Shown here in pieces: positions 45,511-56,675 of a stretch of 64,000 nucleotides of DNA. The position numbers and the translations under genes are program-made. Source of the DNA: Lithobates sylvaticus (Eukaryota; Chordata; Amphibia; Anura; Ranidae). Under the pieces are notes generated by a model, which was given only the letters and a program-made list of their open reading frames with translations, did no database searches and had not been told where the DNA came from. The stretch covers positions 109,940,252 to 110,004,251 of the forward strand of contig CM053033.1 in NCBI GenBank assembly GCA_028564925.1. The letters are read 5' to 3'. The first letter of the stretch is position 1, and each line of letters opens with the position of its first letter.

Positions 45511-46489
45511 TTCTTTTTTTTTTTTGCCCAGAGTTGGATTTTAAAGAAAAAAAACATTGTCTGAATTTAGAACCACTTTAAATAGCAAATCTTAAAATCC
45601 GTCTCCCATTTATTATTCAGGCCGTGTACATTTCTGAATATATCTTGGTCTGCAGCTGATATAAACATAAATTAAACTCTTTTCATTAAGGTCAAAATAA
45701 TACAAATCTTCTAGTACAGTTGAGCAAAGGGCAGGCTGCATCCTGGGCAGATTTAATGTGTCTGCGTTACTTAATCACTTGCGAGTAAAGGTCTTCCAAG
45801 CAGAACTGTGTCTCCGGAGCACACTGGGAATTATAGACCGAGACTAGACAGACACACGGTGGCAAGCTCTCTTATTATTATTTTGTATAATTTTCATTAG
45901 ATTTTTTTTTTTTATATAGGCTTTTCAAAAGTTGAAATAAAAACCTACACCCTTTTAAAAAAATTATAAATTGTTTTGGACAGTGTGTGGAGCAGTGGTC
46001 CTATTACTTTGTAACCCCTGGCTGCACTCAGCAGCAGGGGGTGCTATGACTGGCAATGGGGTCTGTCTCTTCCCTGGAAATTACACACATGGGCACACAA
46101 TGGCTAGTCTTTCTTTTCAGTGAGCTTTATTTCATTGTGCTCCTCCTCTGACACCCTCTATTATCTCCTAGCAGTATCAGCATATCATTAAACCCTGAAA
46201 GAGGATAAAAGTGCCTTTGGAGTTTGATGGGATACATAATGAACACTGCAATAAAGCTCAATGAAAGACGAGACTAGAAGTTGTGCCTGTGCTAGTAAAT
46301 TGAGGGGGACCCTTTCACAAAAAAAGTATCTGCCCTTTGACATGAAATGGTTCTCAAAGAAGACACCTTTTTAGAGTGACAAAACATTTGTAAGTTGTGT
46401 GTATCAATCCCCCAGTGTAAAATAGCTGCCAACGATTGAAAAAGGTACAAGCACAGAATACCTCCAACTCACAGAATTTAATGTATATA
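45511..46489. other. Intergenic, no recognised gene
   Basis: TTTTAAAG and CCACTTTAAA near 45539-45583 could be the remains of a very short TTAA MITE. Nothing else was recognised. Confidence 0.35.
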
Positions 46490-46855
46490 CAGTATCTCAC
46501 AAAAAATGAGTACACCCCTCACATTTTTGCAAATATTTTATTATATCTTTTCATGTAACAACACTGAAGAAATTACACTTTGCTACAATGTAAAGTAGTG
46601 AGTGTACAGCTTGTATAACAATGTAAATTTCCTGTCCCCTCAAAATAACTCAACACAAAGCCAATAATGTCTAAACCGCTGGCAACAAAAGTGAGCACAC
46701 CCCTAAGTGAAAATGTCCAAATTGGGCCCAATTAGCCATTTTCCCTCCCTGGTGTCATGTGACTCATTAAGTGTTACAAGGTCTTGGTGTGAATGGGGAG
46801 CAGGTGTGTTAAATTTTGGTGTTATCACTCTCTCATACTGGTCACTGGAAGTTCA

Positions 46856-47650
46856 ACATGGCACCTCATGCCAAAGAGAATTTGAGACTCTGAAAAAAAA
46901 TTATTGTTGCTCTACATAAAGATGGCCTAGTGATGGCGAACCTTGGCACCCCAGATGATTTGGAACTACATTTCCCATGATGCTCATGCACTTTGCAGTG
47001 TAGTTGAGCATCATGGGCAGTGTAGTTACAAAACATCTGTGGTGCCCAGGTTCGCCATCACTGGCCTAGCTATAAGAAGATTGCCAAGACTCTGAAACTG
47101 AGCTGCAGCACAGTGGCCAAGACCATACAGTGTTTTAACAGGACAGGTTCCACTCAGAACAGGCCTCGCCATGGTTGACTAAAGAAGTTGAGTGCATGTG
47201 CTCAGCGTTGTAGCCAGAGGTTTACTTTGGGAAATAGACGTATGAGTGCTGCTAGCATTGCTGCAGAGGTTGAAGGGGGGGGGGGGGGTCCGCCTATCAG
47301 TGCTTAGACCATACACCACACACTGCATCAAATTTGTTTGCATGGCTGTTGTCCCAAAGTCTTCTAAAGATGATGCACAAGAGAGCCTGTAAAGTTTGCT
47401 GAAGACAAGCAGACTAAGGACAAGGATTACTGGAAGCATGTCATGTGGTATCATGAGACCAAAATAAACTTATTTAGTTCAGATGGTGTCAAGCATGTAT
47501 GGTGGCAACCAGGTGAGGAGTATAAAGACAAGTGTGTCTTGCATACAGTCATGCATGGTGGTGGGAGTGTCATGGTCTGGGGCTGCATGAGTGCTGCCAG
47601 CACTGGGGAGCTACAGTTCATTGAGGGAACCATGAATGCCAACATGTACT
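46856..47650 (+). pseudogene. Tc1 transposase relic
   Basis: The start reads MAPHAKEN in a shifted frame, then IIVALHKDG before the MITE, and KKIAKTLKLSCSTVAKTIQ and TGSTQNRPRHG after it (helix-turn-helix region). The catalytic part has WYHETKINLFSSDGVKHVWW, VMHGGGSVMVWGCMSAASTG and QFIEGTMNANMY, that is, the second DDE step. The third acidic residue and C-terminus are absent, and a G-run (about 47276-47288) marks a rearranged stretch between the domains. Confidence 0.8.
46931..47061. mobile_element. 131-bp hAT MITE (same family as 25749)
   Basis: The duplication TGGCCTAG is exact at 46923-46930 and 47062-47069. The ends TGATGGCGAACC and GGTTCGCCATCA are inverted, and the body folds on itself (CTACATTTCCCATGATGCTC with its partner). 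It splits the transposase of the Tc1 relic. Confidence 0.9.
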
Positions 47651-47765
47651 GAGACATACTGGTTCTGAAATCACTACCTAGTGCCTTTGTTTCCAAAACA
47701 TGTCATTAATAGCAGTTGGGCAGTTATCCATTTTGAATAACATTGCATCTAAAAATACACTGTTA

Positions 47766-48181
47766 GGGCTCATTTACACTTGCTTCGGCTTCAACACATA
47801 TTAAAGGTTAGTTTACACTTGCTTCAAAACAAGGCTTCGTAAAGGCTTTGTTAAAGCTCTCCAAATGCTAGTCAAAGCCCCTGTCACTAAATAAAATGGT
47901 TAGCTTACAGTCCTGTTTACACCTTGATTTTGCTTTGCTTCAAAAATTATACCACATGCAGCTTCAGTGGTGCTTCAAAACATCTTCAAAGCCTCCATAG
48001 AAGTCCATGGCAAAGCTCGCTTGAAGCCTCATCGAAGCCCCATGAAGCACCAAGCAAAAGAAGGTTTAAACAGGACTGTAAGCTAACTGTTTTATTTAGT
48101 GACAGGGGCTTTGACTAGCATTCAGAGAGCTTTAATAAAGCTTGTCCGAAGCCATGTTTTGAAGCAAGTGTAAACTAGCCC
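47766..48181. mobile_element. Harbinger-type MITE with TTA duplication
   Basis: Ends GGGCTCATTTACACTTGCTTC and the complement of GAAGCAAGTGTAAACTAGCCC are flanked by TTA at 47763-47765 and 48182-48184, the 3-bp target typical of PIF/Harbinger. A second end-like segment, TTAGTTTACACTTGCTTC, lies about 40 bases inside the left end, and internal halves are complementary (AAGCCCCTGTCACTAAATAA with its complement near 48090). It is probably two copies nested at the same end. Confidence 0.78.
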
Positions 48182-48184
48182 TTA

Positions 48185-48605
48185 AAGGCCTGTTTATTTT
48201 TGTAAAGTAATGTTTTGGTACTAAATGATTTAATTTCTTCCAATCCAATTGTGTTTTGTTGTATTATTATTACTATGCTGCATTCTATAAAGTATCCACT
48301 AGATGATAGCAGTGTACTGTGGTTTAGTAAAAGTTATCCTTTATCAAGATCATGGTGATCCTGGTAGTAGTTTGTTATATTCAGTTGGGCTTGTTCTTTA
48401 ATGCTGAGGACATTTCATAGCTTACCAAGTCAAATCTTCAGTTCCAGTGATTGTCAGGAAGATACTCCAGCATTTAAATTCACATCTTGAGATGCCAAAA
48501 TCCAATCACAATGGGCTCTGTAGCTGTTGATTGTCGAAGAATAGCATGTGAGAAAGTTGTGGGGCTACCCTGTTCTAATTACGGTATCCAAGAGGTTCAC
48601 CTAGG
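48185..48605. other. Intergenic, no recognised feature
   Basis: AT-rich with short direct repeats. No coding or terminal-repeat signal. Confidence 0.4.
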
Positions 48606-48619
48606 TCCCTGGTGCAAGA

Positions 48620-49805
48620 AACAATGAAGGGCCTCCCGACCCCGGCTGGGGCCTTTCCCACTGATCCCGGGGCACATCCTTACATAAGTGTGCCCTCCTT
48701 ACCTCAGTATGCCCCCCCCTTACATCAGTTTTCCTTCCCTCTTACATCAGTGTGCCCCATCTTATATCGGCGTGCCCCCCCCCCTCCTTTCATCAGTGAA
48801 ACTAGAACCTTCAGGGCCCCTGTGCAAGAAGCTCCCGACCCCTGGCCGGGGCACTTCCCACTGATCCTTGGGCACATCCTTACATAAGTGCGCCCTCCTT
48901 ACATCAGTATGACCCCTTATATCAGTGTGCCTTCTCCATAAATCTTTGTGCTCCCCCTTACATCAGCTTGCCCCCTCCTTACATCAGTGTGCCACGCTTG
49001 CATCAGTGTGCCCACCCTTACATCGGTGCACCCCCTGTTTACATCAGTGTGTTCCCCCTCTTACATCAGTGTGCCTTGCCTTACATCTGTGTGCACCCCT
49101 AACATCTATGTGGCCCCCTCCTTACATTTGTTGCCCCCTCCTCAACATCAATGTGCCCCCCTACTTACAAAAGTATGCTCCCCTTACCTCATTGTGCCCC
49201 CTCCTTACATTAGTGTGCCCTCCTTTCATTAGTGTCCCCCCCCCCCTCATATATCAGTGTGCTCCCCTTACATCAGTATTCCCCCTTACATCAGTATGCC
49301 CTCCTCCTTACATCAATGTTCCCCCTGTTACATCAGTGTGCCCCTCTTCTTACATCAGAGTGCCTCCTGTACATCAGTGTGCCTCCCTCCCTACATCAGT
49401 ATGCCTCCCTCTTTCATCAGTGTGCCTTCCCTTACATTAGTGTGCCCCCCTCCTCACGTCAGCATGTCCCCCTTACATGAGTGTGCCCCCCCCCTTACAT
49501 CAGTGTGCCCCCTCCTTACATTATCATGCCCCCTTACATAAGCTTGCCCCACTCCTTACATCAGTGTGCCTTCCCTTACTTCAGCATGCCCCCCTCGTAT
49601 ATCAGTGTGCCCCTGTACCAAAGTGTGCCCCCCTCTTACATCAGTATGCTTCCCTTACATTGGTGTGCCCCCCTCCTTACATCAGTGTGCTCCCCTCCTT
49701 ACTTTAGTGTACCCTCTTTACATCAGTGTGTCCCCCTTCTTATAGCAGTGCGTTCCTGTTACATCAGTGTGCCCCCCTTACATCAGTGTGCCTCCCCTCC
49801 CCTTA
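48620..49805. repeat. Minisatellite of ~20-base CTTACATCAGTGTGCCCCC units
   Basis: Roughly fifty variable units of 18-23 bases, built on CTTACATCAGTGTGCCCCC, run across the region. The first part includes a larger duplication: a block with CCCACTGATCC and GGGCACATCCTTACATAAGT occurs at about 48658-48692 and again at about 48855-48888. Ser/Pro/Cys-rich open frames in all frames are products of the repeat, not genes. Confidence 0.9.
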
Positions 49806-50070
49806 CATATTTTACATATTTATTCAGGTTGAAAAAAAAGTCCATCTAGTTCAACCAATAAAAGAGAGGGGGGAACAAATCATACAATCCCATATACCCA
49901 AACCCATACCCACAGTTGATCCAGAGGAAGGTGAAAAACCCCATCAAAGTATGATCTAATTTTCTACAGCAGGGGAAAAAATCCTTCCTAATCCCCCGAG
50001 AAGCAATCGGATATTCTTTATTAACTGTACCTCTAAATGTTAGTACCCAGTTATATTATGTACATTTAGA

Positions 50071-50307
50071 CCTGGTTCACACATATGCATTTTTTTGTGC
50101 ATTTTCAGTTTTGCAGAAACACACTTCAGTCCATTCAACATGGTTTCCTATGGGTCATGTTCACATCTGCATTTTTTGGAAAGGGATAGGGACCAGCAAG
50201 TTGTGTATTTGGTTCCATAGACTTAAATGGATCAACATTTATTGAAAAATGCAACATGCACCTGAAATATGCATCAACTGCAATCTGCATAGGTGTGAAC
50301 CAGGCAA
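50071..50307. mobile_element. MITE with CCTGGTTCACAC termini inside CR1
   Basis: Left CCTGGTTCACACATATGCA and right GCATAGGTGTGAACCAGG are inverted repeats. The body has paired GCATTTTT and AAAAATGC segments. It sits in the CR1 3' region, whose sequence resumes directly on both sides. The target duplication is unclear. Confidence 0.7.
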
Positions 50308-50751
50308 GAGGAAAGAATCCAGTCCTTTTTTTAAAGCGATCTACTGAGCTGGCCAGAACCTCCTCTGGAGGTAGTCTATTCCACATTTTCACAGCTCTTA
50401 CTGTGAAGAAACCTTTCCGTATTTGGAGATGAAATCTCTTTTCCTCTAGACATAGAGTCCTTGTCTTCTGTGATGACCTTTTAAAGTGAATAACTCGACA
50501 CCAAGTTCATTATATGGACCCCTTATGTATTTGTACATGTTAATCATATCCCCTTTAATGTCTTCTCAAGAGAGAATAAATTCAGTTCCTAATATTTCCT
50601 TATAGCTGAGCTCATCTGTGCCTCTTATCAGTTTGGTTGCCCGTCTCTGCACTTTCTCCAGTTCCCCAATATCCTTTTTGAGAACTGGTGCCCAAAACTG
50701 AACTGCATATTCCAGATGAGGTCTTACTAATGATTTGTACAGGGGCAAAAT

Positions 50752-50754
<3 letters not shown>

Positions 50755-50806
<52 letters not shown>
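50755..50806. repeat. (CT)n microsatellite
   Basis: About 26 CT dinucleotides interrupt the CR1 reading frame and create a spurious Glu-Arg repeat on the minus strand. Confidence 0.95.
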
Positions 50807-50810
<4 letters not shown>

Positions 50811-51182
50811 CATACCTCTCCTAATACAAGAAAGGTCTATGCTCGCTTTGTAAACTGCAGCTTGGCATTGCATGCTATTTTTAAGCTTCTGATCTACCAA
50901 AACCCCCAGATGCTTCTCCGCAATGGATTTCCCCAGGTGTACTCCCCCTAGTATGTATGATGCATGCATATTTTCCACCTAGTTGCCAAATTAAACAGTG
51001 CATTGAGGTTGGCTTTTAAGTTGGAGACATCCTGTAAAGACATTATTCCACTGCATAGCTTGGTGTCATCTGCAAAGACTGATATTGTACTTTTAATAGC
51101 AGACCCTATATCATCTATAAAGATATTAAAGAGTAAGGATCCAAACACTAAACCGTGGGGTACACCGCTAATAACCTTAGAC

Positions 51183-53465
51183 CAGCCTTTCTCAACCTTT
51201 TTGGCCCAGGGGAACCCTTAAAATGAATTTCAGATTTTGGGGAACCCCTGATAAAACCCATTCATTGGGGGTCAGTGGGATAGATGCCCCTTACTTTGGT
51301 GGTCAGTGTAAGAATAGCCCCGTTACAGAGAGCTATAAAAATCAATGGTGTCATACCACTGGCTCCTCCAAGTGGCATTGGCTCAGAACTATGCAGGCAC
51401 CATCAAACAGGAGGTAAATCATCCACAACTCAAGGAACCCCTAGCCACCTCTGGAGGAACAAAACACAGTAGGGGATAGGGATTGGGGAAGGGGGATGGG
51501 AGGGGAAGTGGCAGAGTGGAGTCAAGGTAGCCGATTGAAAAAAATGTTCGTACAGCTATTGATCAAGAGCCATATTGTTGGCTTGATTGTCACCGTAGCC
51601 AATGCGTATTGGAAATAGAAAAGGAGGAACAATTCCTGGGTCCTAAAGGCAGGAACCGAGGAAAAGAAGGGGCTACTGAATGGTGACAAACATTGATCAA
51701 GATAAAGTCAATACTTTGAAAAAATAAATTCTTTATTATTAAACAATGCTTGCATATCTTTCATTAACATGGAGTTCCAGTCTTTCTGGAAATCTAGAAC
51801 CAACAGTTATAAACAACACTAGACAAGACAAACAAGACACCATATAGACAACAAACGCATCACGTGTAACGTAGCAGTGAAAGTGAATCAAGCGGATAAA
51901 TTGGAAGGTGAATCAATATCCATTCGATATAAATATATCAAAAATGTTGATGTGGTCATAAGACCTTGTATAATTCACGTTTGATGATAACAGCACTTAT
52001 TAAAGCAACGGTGGAAAACAGGTTCGTTAATGAAAGGAAAAGTCCTGCGCTGGTATAAAGATTGCGACTGGTCTGTATGACATGCCGACTAACACCGATG
52101 GCGCTATGGAAATTTCTAATTGATTAGCTTATAATTACTCATGCTGAGAATGAAAATGGAAGTTCTGGTTATATTCAGTTGGTAGTAGACTGAGTCGTGG
52201 GCCATGCATCCATTTCAACTCTGCGAGTATGGCAAGGTGCTCAAATATGGTTACAGTTTTCAAAGACCAAGTTTGATGACAATCAGCAGAGCTTTTGTGC
52301 TATATTGAGAGTGAATGTACTATTTGACTAAGCACCATGTATTCTGTAATTAGAATCTCTGGAGTCAACAGATCAGGTGTTTCAAATTAATCAAAGAAAG
52401 TCCTGTAACAAACGGCATTCAAACAAATCAATGAAAGGTAGGTGGATACTTCTAAATTCCCAGGCAGGTTTTTAAGGCAGTCTGGTCAAGAAAGAAAAAC
52501 GATTGGTAACGTTATTAAACCAATCGTTTTTCTTTCTTGACCAGACTGCCTTAAAAACCTGCCTGGGAATTTAGAAGTATCCACCTACCTTTCATTGATT
52601 TGTTTGAATGCCGTTTGTTACAGGACTTTCTTTGATTAATTTGAAAAACCTGATCTGTTGACTCCAGAGATTCTAATTACAGAATACATGGTGCTTAGTC
52701 AAATAGTACATTCACTCTCAATATAGCACAAAAGCTCTGCTGATTGTCATCAAACTTGGTCTTTGAAAACTGTAACCATATTTGAGCACCTTGCCATACT
52801 CGCAGAGTTGAAATGGATGCATGGCCCACGACTCAGTCTACTACCAACTGAATATAACCAGAACTTCCATTTTCATTCTCAGCATGAGTAATTATAAGCT
52901 AATCAATTAGAAATTTCCATAGCGCCATCGGTGTTAGTCGGCATGTCATACAGACCAGTCGCAATCTTTATACCAGCGCAGGACTTTTCCTTTCATTAAC
53001 GAACCTGTTTTCCACCGTTGCTTTAATAAGTGCTGTTATCATCAAACGTGAATTATACAAGGTCTTATGACCACATCAACATTTTTGATATATTTATATC
53101 GAATGGATATTGATTCACCTTCCAATTTATCCGCTTGATTCACTTTCACTGCTACGTTACACGTGATGCGTTTGTTGTCTATATGGTGTCTTGTTTGTCT
53201 TGTCTAGTGTTGTTTATAACTGTTGGTTCTAGATTTCCAGAAAGACTGGAACTCCATGTTAATGAAAGATATGCAAGCATTGTTTAATAATAAAGAATTT
53301 ATTTTTTCAAAGTATTGACTTTATCTTGATCAATGTTTGTCACCATTCAGTAGCCCCTTCTTTTCCTCGGTTCCTGCCTTTAGGACCCAGGAATTGTTCC
53401 TCCTTTTCTATTTCCACCTCTGGAGGAACCCTAGGGTTCCACGGAACCCTGGTTGAAAATGGCTG
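51183..53465. mobile_element. hAT-type MITE (CAGCC ends), carrying a large insertion
   Basis: Terminal repeats CAGCCTTTCTCAACC and the complement of GGTTGAAAATGGCTG are flanked by an exact 8-bp duplication, CCTTAGAC, at 51175-51182 and 53466-53473. Its own sequence is only about 330 bases (51183-51460 and 53414-53465), rich in GGAACCC and its complement. The remainder is the insertion at 51461-53413. Confidence 0.9.
51461..53413. mobile_element. Unclassified insertion dominated by an 897-bp near-perfect palindrome
   Basis: The arms run 51611-52507 and 52519-53415 with an 11-base spacer (AACGTTATTAA). The arm coordinates mirror exactly, so there is no net indel, and I noticed a single mismatch (near 52391 against 52640). 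About 150 purine-rich bases (51461-51610) lie outside the left arm only. The 16-base sequence CCACCTCTGGAGGAAC occurs immediately outside at 51445-51460 and 53414-53429 and looks like a target duplication; the right arm overlaps its first two bases. There is no open frame with a known domain. The long duplication suits target-primed insertion better than hAT, mariner or piggyBac. A snap-back copy of a retroposed transcript is one explanation; an assembly artefact is another. Confidence 0.75.
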
Positions 53466-54374
53466 CCTTAGACCAGAATAAGAATCATTTACCACTACTC
53501 TCTGAATTTTGTCTTTTAGCACATACGGCCACGTCCATAAATTTACACTTTTCGGGAATATTATGCCCAACTTTACTAACTTCCTGCCACACTCACGGGT
53601 CGTACGCCCTCACAGAAAACGGAATGTATTTCACATTATCTTGAAGAAGCACTAACTCCCCAGCTGTCGACACAAATTAGTGAGCAGTTTGACAGGCCTA
53701 CAGCTGTAACAGAGATTACAATTATTAAAGGCCTTCCGCAAGGAAAGAGTCCTGGCCCAGATGGGTTTACCAATGCATACTACCGCAAATTTTCACACCT
53801 CCTGTCGGACCGCATATGCACATACTTTAACGCCCTGGCATCAGGCATTTCCCTTCCGAAAGAGGCACTGTTGGCACACATTGGAGAGGGGGAGGATGGA
53901 GCGCCGACGTCAGCTAGTGATAAGCGAGTATGGGGGGTCACAGATGGAGTTACACTGAGGGTGGGCGAGAGAGAGTGGGGGCTGAAGAGGAGAAACACTG
54001 TGATGTGTTTTTTTGGACAGTTTTTTTCTCAGTCCAGGAGTAACAGTGTGTGCTTGTAAGATGCGGCAGCCGGCTCCATAGAGCAGAAGAGACTCTGGTG
54101 TAGAGGAGAAAAAAGAGAGAGCAGCGCCACTCTGAGTGTAGTGGGTCTGATTACAGTGGGAACTGTATGTGAAATTAAAAAGAAAGTATGTACTTACACT
54201 TTATTTAAAAATATCAGGCACGTAGCGGTATCTTTATTTTGTCTGAAGTCCTCGGCCGTCCTCCGGTGTCATGGCTATGGTGGGGAAACGCACCCCGGTC
54301 CCTTGCGTCTCGTGGTTTTGAGGTGAATGCGCCCCAGGATAGGCACGTCAGCAGGACTGATGACGTTGGATGCG

Positions 54375-54422
54375 TGGTTGGAAGCGCTCGCGTTCGGAGC
54401 ATGCGTGCTCCTTCATCAGGCG
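54375..54422 (-). ncRNA. Hammerhead-like motif in the Penelope-like terminus (degenerate)
   Basis: On the minus strand CTGATGA is followed by a hairpin (GGAGC, loop ACGCAT, GCTCC) and then GAAC and a short CGC/GCG stem, the order of a minimal hammerhead ribozyme core. The expected GAAA reads GAAC, and the flanking bases do not form a clear stem I. It is at most a degenerate relative. Confidence 0.35.
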
Positions 54423-55177
54423 GTGTAAACAGCCGCAGCTTGTAGACACATATTTATAGTGGGTGAAGGGGGAAGGGGGAGTGTGGGAAAAAAAATGGGG
54501 GCGGTATCTATCTTTATACTTTAAAAAACTTTAAAATTGGCCAACGCTGATCATGTATTAGAAGTGTTGTGAGAAGTTTAAAAGGATCATTCATGTTTGG
54601 TAACATAATTTGTGCTGAGATGTTGTGACTGTTAAAAACGTGTATAGCAAGAGTGGGGGGAGGCAAAGGTGATGATGTGGAAGCAATCATGAGAAGGGGG
54701 AGGGAATGTGAGTGTGGGCGGGACTGGGAGAGAGAGGGCTGGTGGGGATTGTAGTTTGGTGGGTCAATATATTATAGAATGACAGTGGTGTGGATGAGGT
54801 GAGGAATAAAAATAAAAAGGAAGGATGGAAAAAGGGATGATGGGTGGAAAATGGAGGATATATTAGTTATATATAGAGGAGAGTTTATAGTATGCATGAA
54901 ATAATGAAATCATGTGGGAAATTGGAGTGTGGTGCAGAATGGAGATATAGATGTGATCAGAATGAGAAGGAATAGGAAGTGATTAAAATGCTATATTAAA
55001 GAGCTGTATTAAAAAATATATATAGAAGGGGGGGCGTGGCGACTGGACTCCGAGATGGCGGTGTGACCCGGAGCTCCGTTCGCCCACAGACGACAATCGT
55101 CAGCCAGCACAATTTACCGGCGGTGTGACGACCCTAAACAGAGGATACTTACCGGCTTACTTCGGGGGCACGTTCGG

Positions 55178-56375
55178 GTGATGGCCAGACACCGCAAGAA
55201 TCCCCAGCAGCCGCAGAAAATGTCAGGCTATTATGCCGCGAACGGCGCATCTCAAAATGGCGGCGGCGAGGGTGACGCTCGTACCTCACAGCGCTCACAG
55301 GAACAAGCTGCAGATGCCACAGAGCCTCAGGTCTCCCGTACTCCTCCTCAACAGGGCCATAGTGATTCCTCCTCTGGGCCTACAACCCCCACCACCCGGA
55401 GTCCGGACAAATCTAGGCCGAGGAGGGAATCCCCCTACAGGCCACAACAGCCTCTGGAGATGGAGGTAAGCAGCGGAGCCATGGCGGGGCAGCCATCACC
55501 CACACTCAGGCAGGGGACCCCATTGCAGACTTCCCCACTACTGACAGGCCAGTGTCAGACACAGTTTTAAAAGACATGTTGCTGTCATTACGCTCGTCTC
55601 TACAAGCTGATGTAGTCAGGGAACTTGCTGTATGTAGGAGAGATGTTGATTCACTGGGCATGAGAGTGGATAGAGTGGAAAACAAAATGGAGGAATTTAC
55701 CTCATCATACAATGTAATGGTGGACTCTAATACTGCTCAGGGGGCTGAAATTGGATGGATAAAAGACAAATTGGCAGATCTCGAGGACCGCTCCAGGAGA
55801 AACAATTTAAAACTGAGAGGGGTACCTGAAGATATACCTCCGAATCAATTACTAGCTTATGCACAGGCCCTTTTCTCCACCATTTTGCATCAGGCTTCCA
55901 CTCAGGACTTACTTGTTGACAGGATTCATAGAATCCCCAAGCCTTCTTTCCTTCCTGCTGAAATACCTAGGGATGTCTTATTGCGGGTACACTATTTTCA
56001 TGTAAAAGACCAGATTCTACAGACCTACAGGAGGCTAGAAAATGTCCCCCCACATTTACTAACGTAAGACTGCTGCCAGACCTGTCCAGGCACACTTTGC
56101 AACGCCGACGCAACCTTCTTACTGTAACCAAAGCATTAAGAAACCATAACATTCTTCATAAATGGAAATACCCTGCTACCCTGTCCATCACTCACAATGG
56201 TATTACTACACTGATATCCTCTTTAGATGATGGTTTGAAACTTCTCCGTACGTGGAATATTTTGCCCACCATGGATGCACAATATTCCACTCAAGCTGGG
56301 CCTTCTTTTATGCAAAATGATTGGCAAGTTGTATCTAGAAGAAGATCTACCAAAAAACCCGCCGGTGGACCCTAA
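55178..56375 (+). pseudogene. L1 B ORF1 (RNA-binding protein, two frame changes)
   Basis: The start ATG at 55178 gives MARHRKNPQQPQKMSGYY, then a disordered Gln/Ser/Pro-rich region. After a frame change near 55555 follows a coiled coil (SLRSSLQADVVRELAV, MRVDRVENKMEEF) and the conserved LADLEDRSRRNNLKLRGVPE, the hallmark of L1 ORF1 RNA-recognition regions. A second frame change near 56065 precedes the C-terminal domain (TVTKALRNHNILHKWKYPAT). In live L1s this protein coats the element RNA. Confidence 0.85.
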
Positions 56376-56675
56376 CTACTTTCTGATTGTCTCTAAGGGA
56401 GAGTTTATATAATCTCTTCTCTTCCCCCCTACTTACCATCAGCAGTTATATCTGCTCTTGGATCAGTTTATGGATCCATTTCTTATATTTTACATGTGTC
56501 TCTTAATATTTTTTCTTTTCTCCCTTTTAAGTTTTTTATTTGATATGCACGATCAGAACTACTTCAACAACTGGATGCCTTCTCCACGGAATGTTCCATA
56601 CAAGCTACATATTGCCTCCTTGATCGCAGTGAGTCCTTTTTTCTCAGCTTCACATAATCTTTTCATGCTTGGTCC

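Larger units (their letters stand above)
46490..47690 (+). mobile_element. Tc1-type transposon, 3'-truncated
   Basis: The left end CAGTATCTCACAAAAAATGA follows TA (46488-46489). An inner direct repeat of the end motif (AAAAGTGAGCACACCCCTAA) lies about 200 bases inside, again the IR/DR layout. A transposase follows, but sequence from about 47690 onward is unrelated, so the right end is lost. It is interrupted by a 131-bp hAT MITE at 46931. It belongs to a different Tc1 family from those at 1 and 30211. Confidence 0.85.
49810..53517 (-). pseudogene. CR1-type LINE, 3' half, multiply interrupted
   Basis: On the minus strand the element starts within ORF2 at about 53517 (RVVVNDSYSGL). After the hAT MITE it continues with LFNIFIDDI and ISVFADDTKLCSG, the FADD active site (about 51060-51140), then GVLVDQKL and [19 protein letters not shown] (about 50695-50740). 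The C-terminal MWNRLPPEEV and the characteristic 3' region ending TTGAACTAGATGGAC follow. It is interrupted by a (CT)n tract (50755-50806), a CCTGGTTCACAC MITE (50071-50307) and the hAT MITE at 51183-53465. The 5' boundary abuts the L1 beginning at 53518. Frames are broken at several places. Confidence 0.87.

Noticed and set aside
48620-49805. Regular spaced repeats as a possible CRISPR array
   Set aside because: Units are contiguous and variable with no spacers, and the surrounding DNA is clearly vertebrate.
48612-49849. Overlapping open frames with Ser/Pro/Cys/His-Gln repeats
   Set aside because: Products of the ~20-base minisatellite, open in several frames at once; no protein family resembles them.
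50612-50978. Glu-Arg repeat protein on the minus strand
   Set aside because: It is a (CT)n microsatellite within a dead CR1 LINE.
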